Source: CBEUVQ01 sp965546615
GTDB lineage: Bacteria; Bacillota; Desulfotomaculia; Desulfotomaculales; Desulfohalotomaculaceae
Length of the DNA: 50,275 bases
Direction: 5' to 3'
Assembly (NCBI GenBank): GCA_965546615.1
Contig: CBEUVQ010000014.1
Span: 1-50,275, forward strand
In this document: piece by piece, positions 49,238 through 50,275 of the stretch
Position numbering within the stretch: position 1 is the stretch's first letter
Layout: every line of letters starts with the position of its first letter
The notes under the pieces: model-generated
What the model was told of the DNA's origin: nothing
Database searches by the model: none
Seen by the model: the letters and a program-made list of their open reading frames with translations, nothing else
Position numbers and translations under genes: made by a program

Positions 49238-50188
49238 ATGGGTTCGGGAAACAAGCGGTTAAAGATTTTTAGCGGTAATGCGCACAAAGATTTGGCAGTT
49301 GAAATTTGTCAGTATTTAGGAGTAACTTTAGGGGATTCCAATGTTGGTCGTTTTAGTGACGGGGAAATAACGGTCAGAATAAATGAAAGTGTTCGCGGGG
49401 CAGATGTTTTTGTAATCCAACCTACCAGCGGCCCGGTTAACGAACATCTGATGGAGTTGTTGGTGATGATTGATGCCATCAGAAGAGCTTCGGCAAGGCG
49501 AATCACTGCTGTTATTCCTTACTATGGGTATGCCCGTCAAGACAGAAAAACCCGGGCGAGAGATCCTATTACGGCAAAATTGGTAGCCAATTTATTGTAT
49601 GCGGCGGGAGCGAGAAGAGTAATTACTATGGATTTGCATGCCGGTCAAATTCAGGGCTTCTTTGATATACCGGTAGATCACCTGCCTGGTGTTCCGATTT
49701 TGGCAGAATACTTTACACAAAATAAAATTGAAGATTTGGTGGTTGTTTCGCCGGATATCGGTGGGGTAACCAGAGCAAGGGATTTAGCGGAACGGTTGGG
49801 CGTACCCTTGGCTATTATTGATAAACGCCGTCCCGAACCTAATGTAGCGGAAGTAACCAATGTTATCGGTAAAATTAAGGATAAGCGTGTAATTATGATT
49901 GATGATATTATTGATACCGCCGGGACTATTACCAAAGGAGCCGCTGCCCTTTTAGAACGTGGTGCCAAAGAGATTTATGCCTGCTGTACCCATCCGGTAT
50001 TATCCGGACCGGCGGTTGAGCGTTTAAAAAATTCGGTGATTAAAGAGGTAGTGGTGACCAACACTATACCATTACCGCAGGAAAAGATGTTTGAGCGGGT
50101 AAAAACGCTTTCAGTCGCGCCAATATTAGGGGAAGCAATTATTCGTATTCATGAAGATCTGTCTGTAAGTAAGCTGTTTGACGTTTAG
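49238..50188 (+). CDS. prs: ribose-phosphate diphosphokinase
   Basis: Prs makes PRPP from ribose 5-phosphate and ATP. It has 316 residues, with FSDGEITVRI, the ATP-flexible-loop region YARQDRKTRARDPI, MDLHAGQIQGFFDIPVDHL and the PRPP-binding VIMIDDIIDTAGTI. The ATG follows TTGGAGG. It follows glmU after 26 bases. The 87 bases after its stop hold no recognisable feature. Confidence 0.98.
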   Translation: MGSGNKRLKIFSGNAHKDLAVEICQYLGVTLGDSNVGRFSDGEITVRINESVRGADVFVIQPTSGPVNEHLMELLVMIDAIRRASARRITAVIPYYGYARQDRKTRARDPITAKLVANLLYAAGARRVITMDLHAGQIQGFFDIPVDHLPGVPILAEYFTQNKIEDLVVVSPDIGGVTRARDLAERLGVPLAIIDKRRPEPNVAEVTNVIGKIKDKRVIMIDDIIDTAGTITKGAAALLERGAKEIYACCTHPVLSGPAVERLKNSVIKEVVVTNTIPLPQEKMFERVKTLSVAPILGEAIIRIHEDLSVSKLFDV

Positions 50189-50275
50189 CGGCACTTAGTA
50201 ATTAAAGAAGAGACCGTTATTTTGAACTGCGCCCTATAAAGTAGACAGTTTAATAAAAAGAGATGCTGCTTTCTA

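Overview
The window is a low-GC chromosomal segment from an endospore-forming, probably anaerobic Firmicute of the Clostridia. The evidence is a SipL-type spore protein, BofA, Gin/CsfB, YabG, SpoVG, AbrB, the RicT-YabA block, a four-subunit 2-oxoacid:ferredoxin oxidoreductase, T-box leaders and a large SRP RNA with an Alu domain. Gene order (serS, tRNAs, tadA, SRP RNA, dnaX, ybaB, recR, bofA, gin, decarboxylase, tmk, holB, ricT, yabA, rsmI, abrB, metG, tatD, 3D protein, rsmA, yabG, ispE, spoVG, glmU, prs) follows the origin-proximal backbone known from Bacillus and Clostridia.

Layout. 1-80: the 3' end of a 5S rRNA gene and its terminator. 300-1820: pdxST (vitamin B6). 2417-5572: a T-box-controlled serine pathway (class V aminotransferase and serA). 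5690-8770: serS, four serine tRNAs with different anticodons, two arginine tRNAs, tadA and SRP RNA, so serine synthesis and serine charging sit side by side. 8855-11733: dnaX-ybaB-recR-bofA. 11962-15437: a P-loop NTPase plus a four-subunit oxidoreductase operon. 15555-21262: gin, a small antisense gene, a decarboxylase, tmk-holB-ricT-yabA-rsmI. 21327-24987: abrB, a Met T-box with metG, tatD, cobO. 25143-28255: two 3D-domain wall proteins, rsmA, ykuK.

28395-34691 is the unusual part. The sporulation protease gene yabG, preceded by a good SigmaK-type promoter, is interrupted near its 3' end by two identical head-to-tail copies of a 2,679-bp element. Each copy carries a large serine recombinase, a 113-residue protein of unknown function and a 52-residue minus-strand reading frame. 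All three junctions share the bases GAAA. The middle junction is a perfect candidate attP, a dyad centred on the dinucleotide GA. Beyond the last junction lies the displaced native yabG end, which stays in frame if the element is removed. This has the architecture of skin-type intervening elements in sporulation genes, in very small form.

34756-50188: a trypsin-like protease, a secreted CAP-domain protein with 42-bp repeats, a SipL-like spore protein, two extra YbaB/EbfC paralogues with several small hydrophobic or hypothetical proteins, a subtilisin without a signal peptide, a small transporter, an L,D-transpeptidase, then ispE, a GntR regulator, a nucleotidyltransferase, spoVG, glmU and prs.

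All calls come from reading the sequence and from family knowledge. No database search was run. Start codons were moved to match ribosome binding sites where stated.
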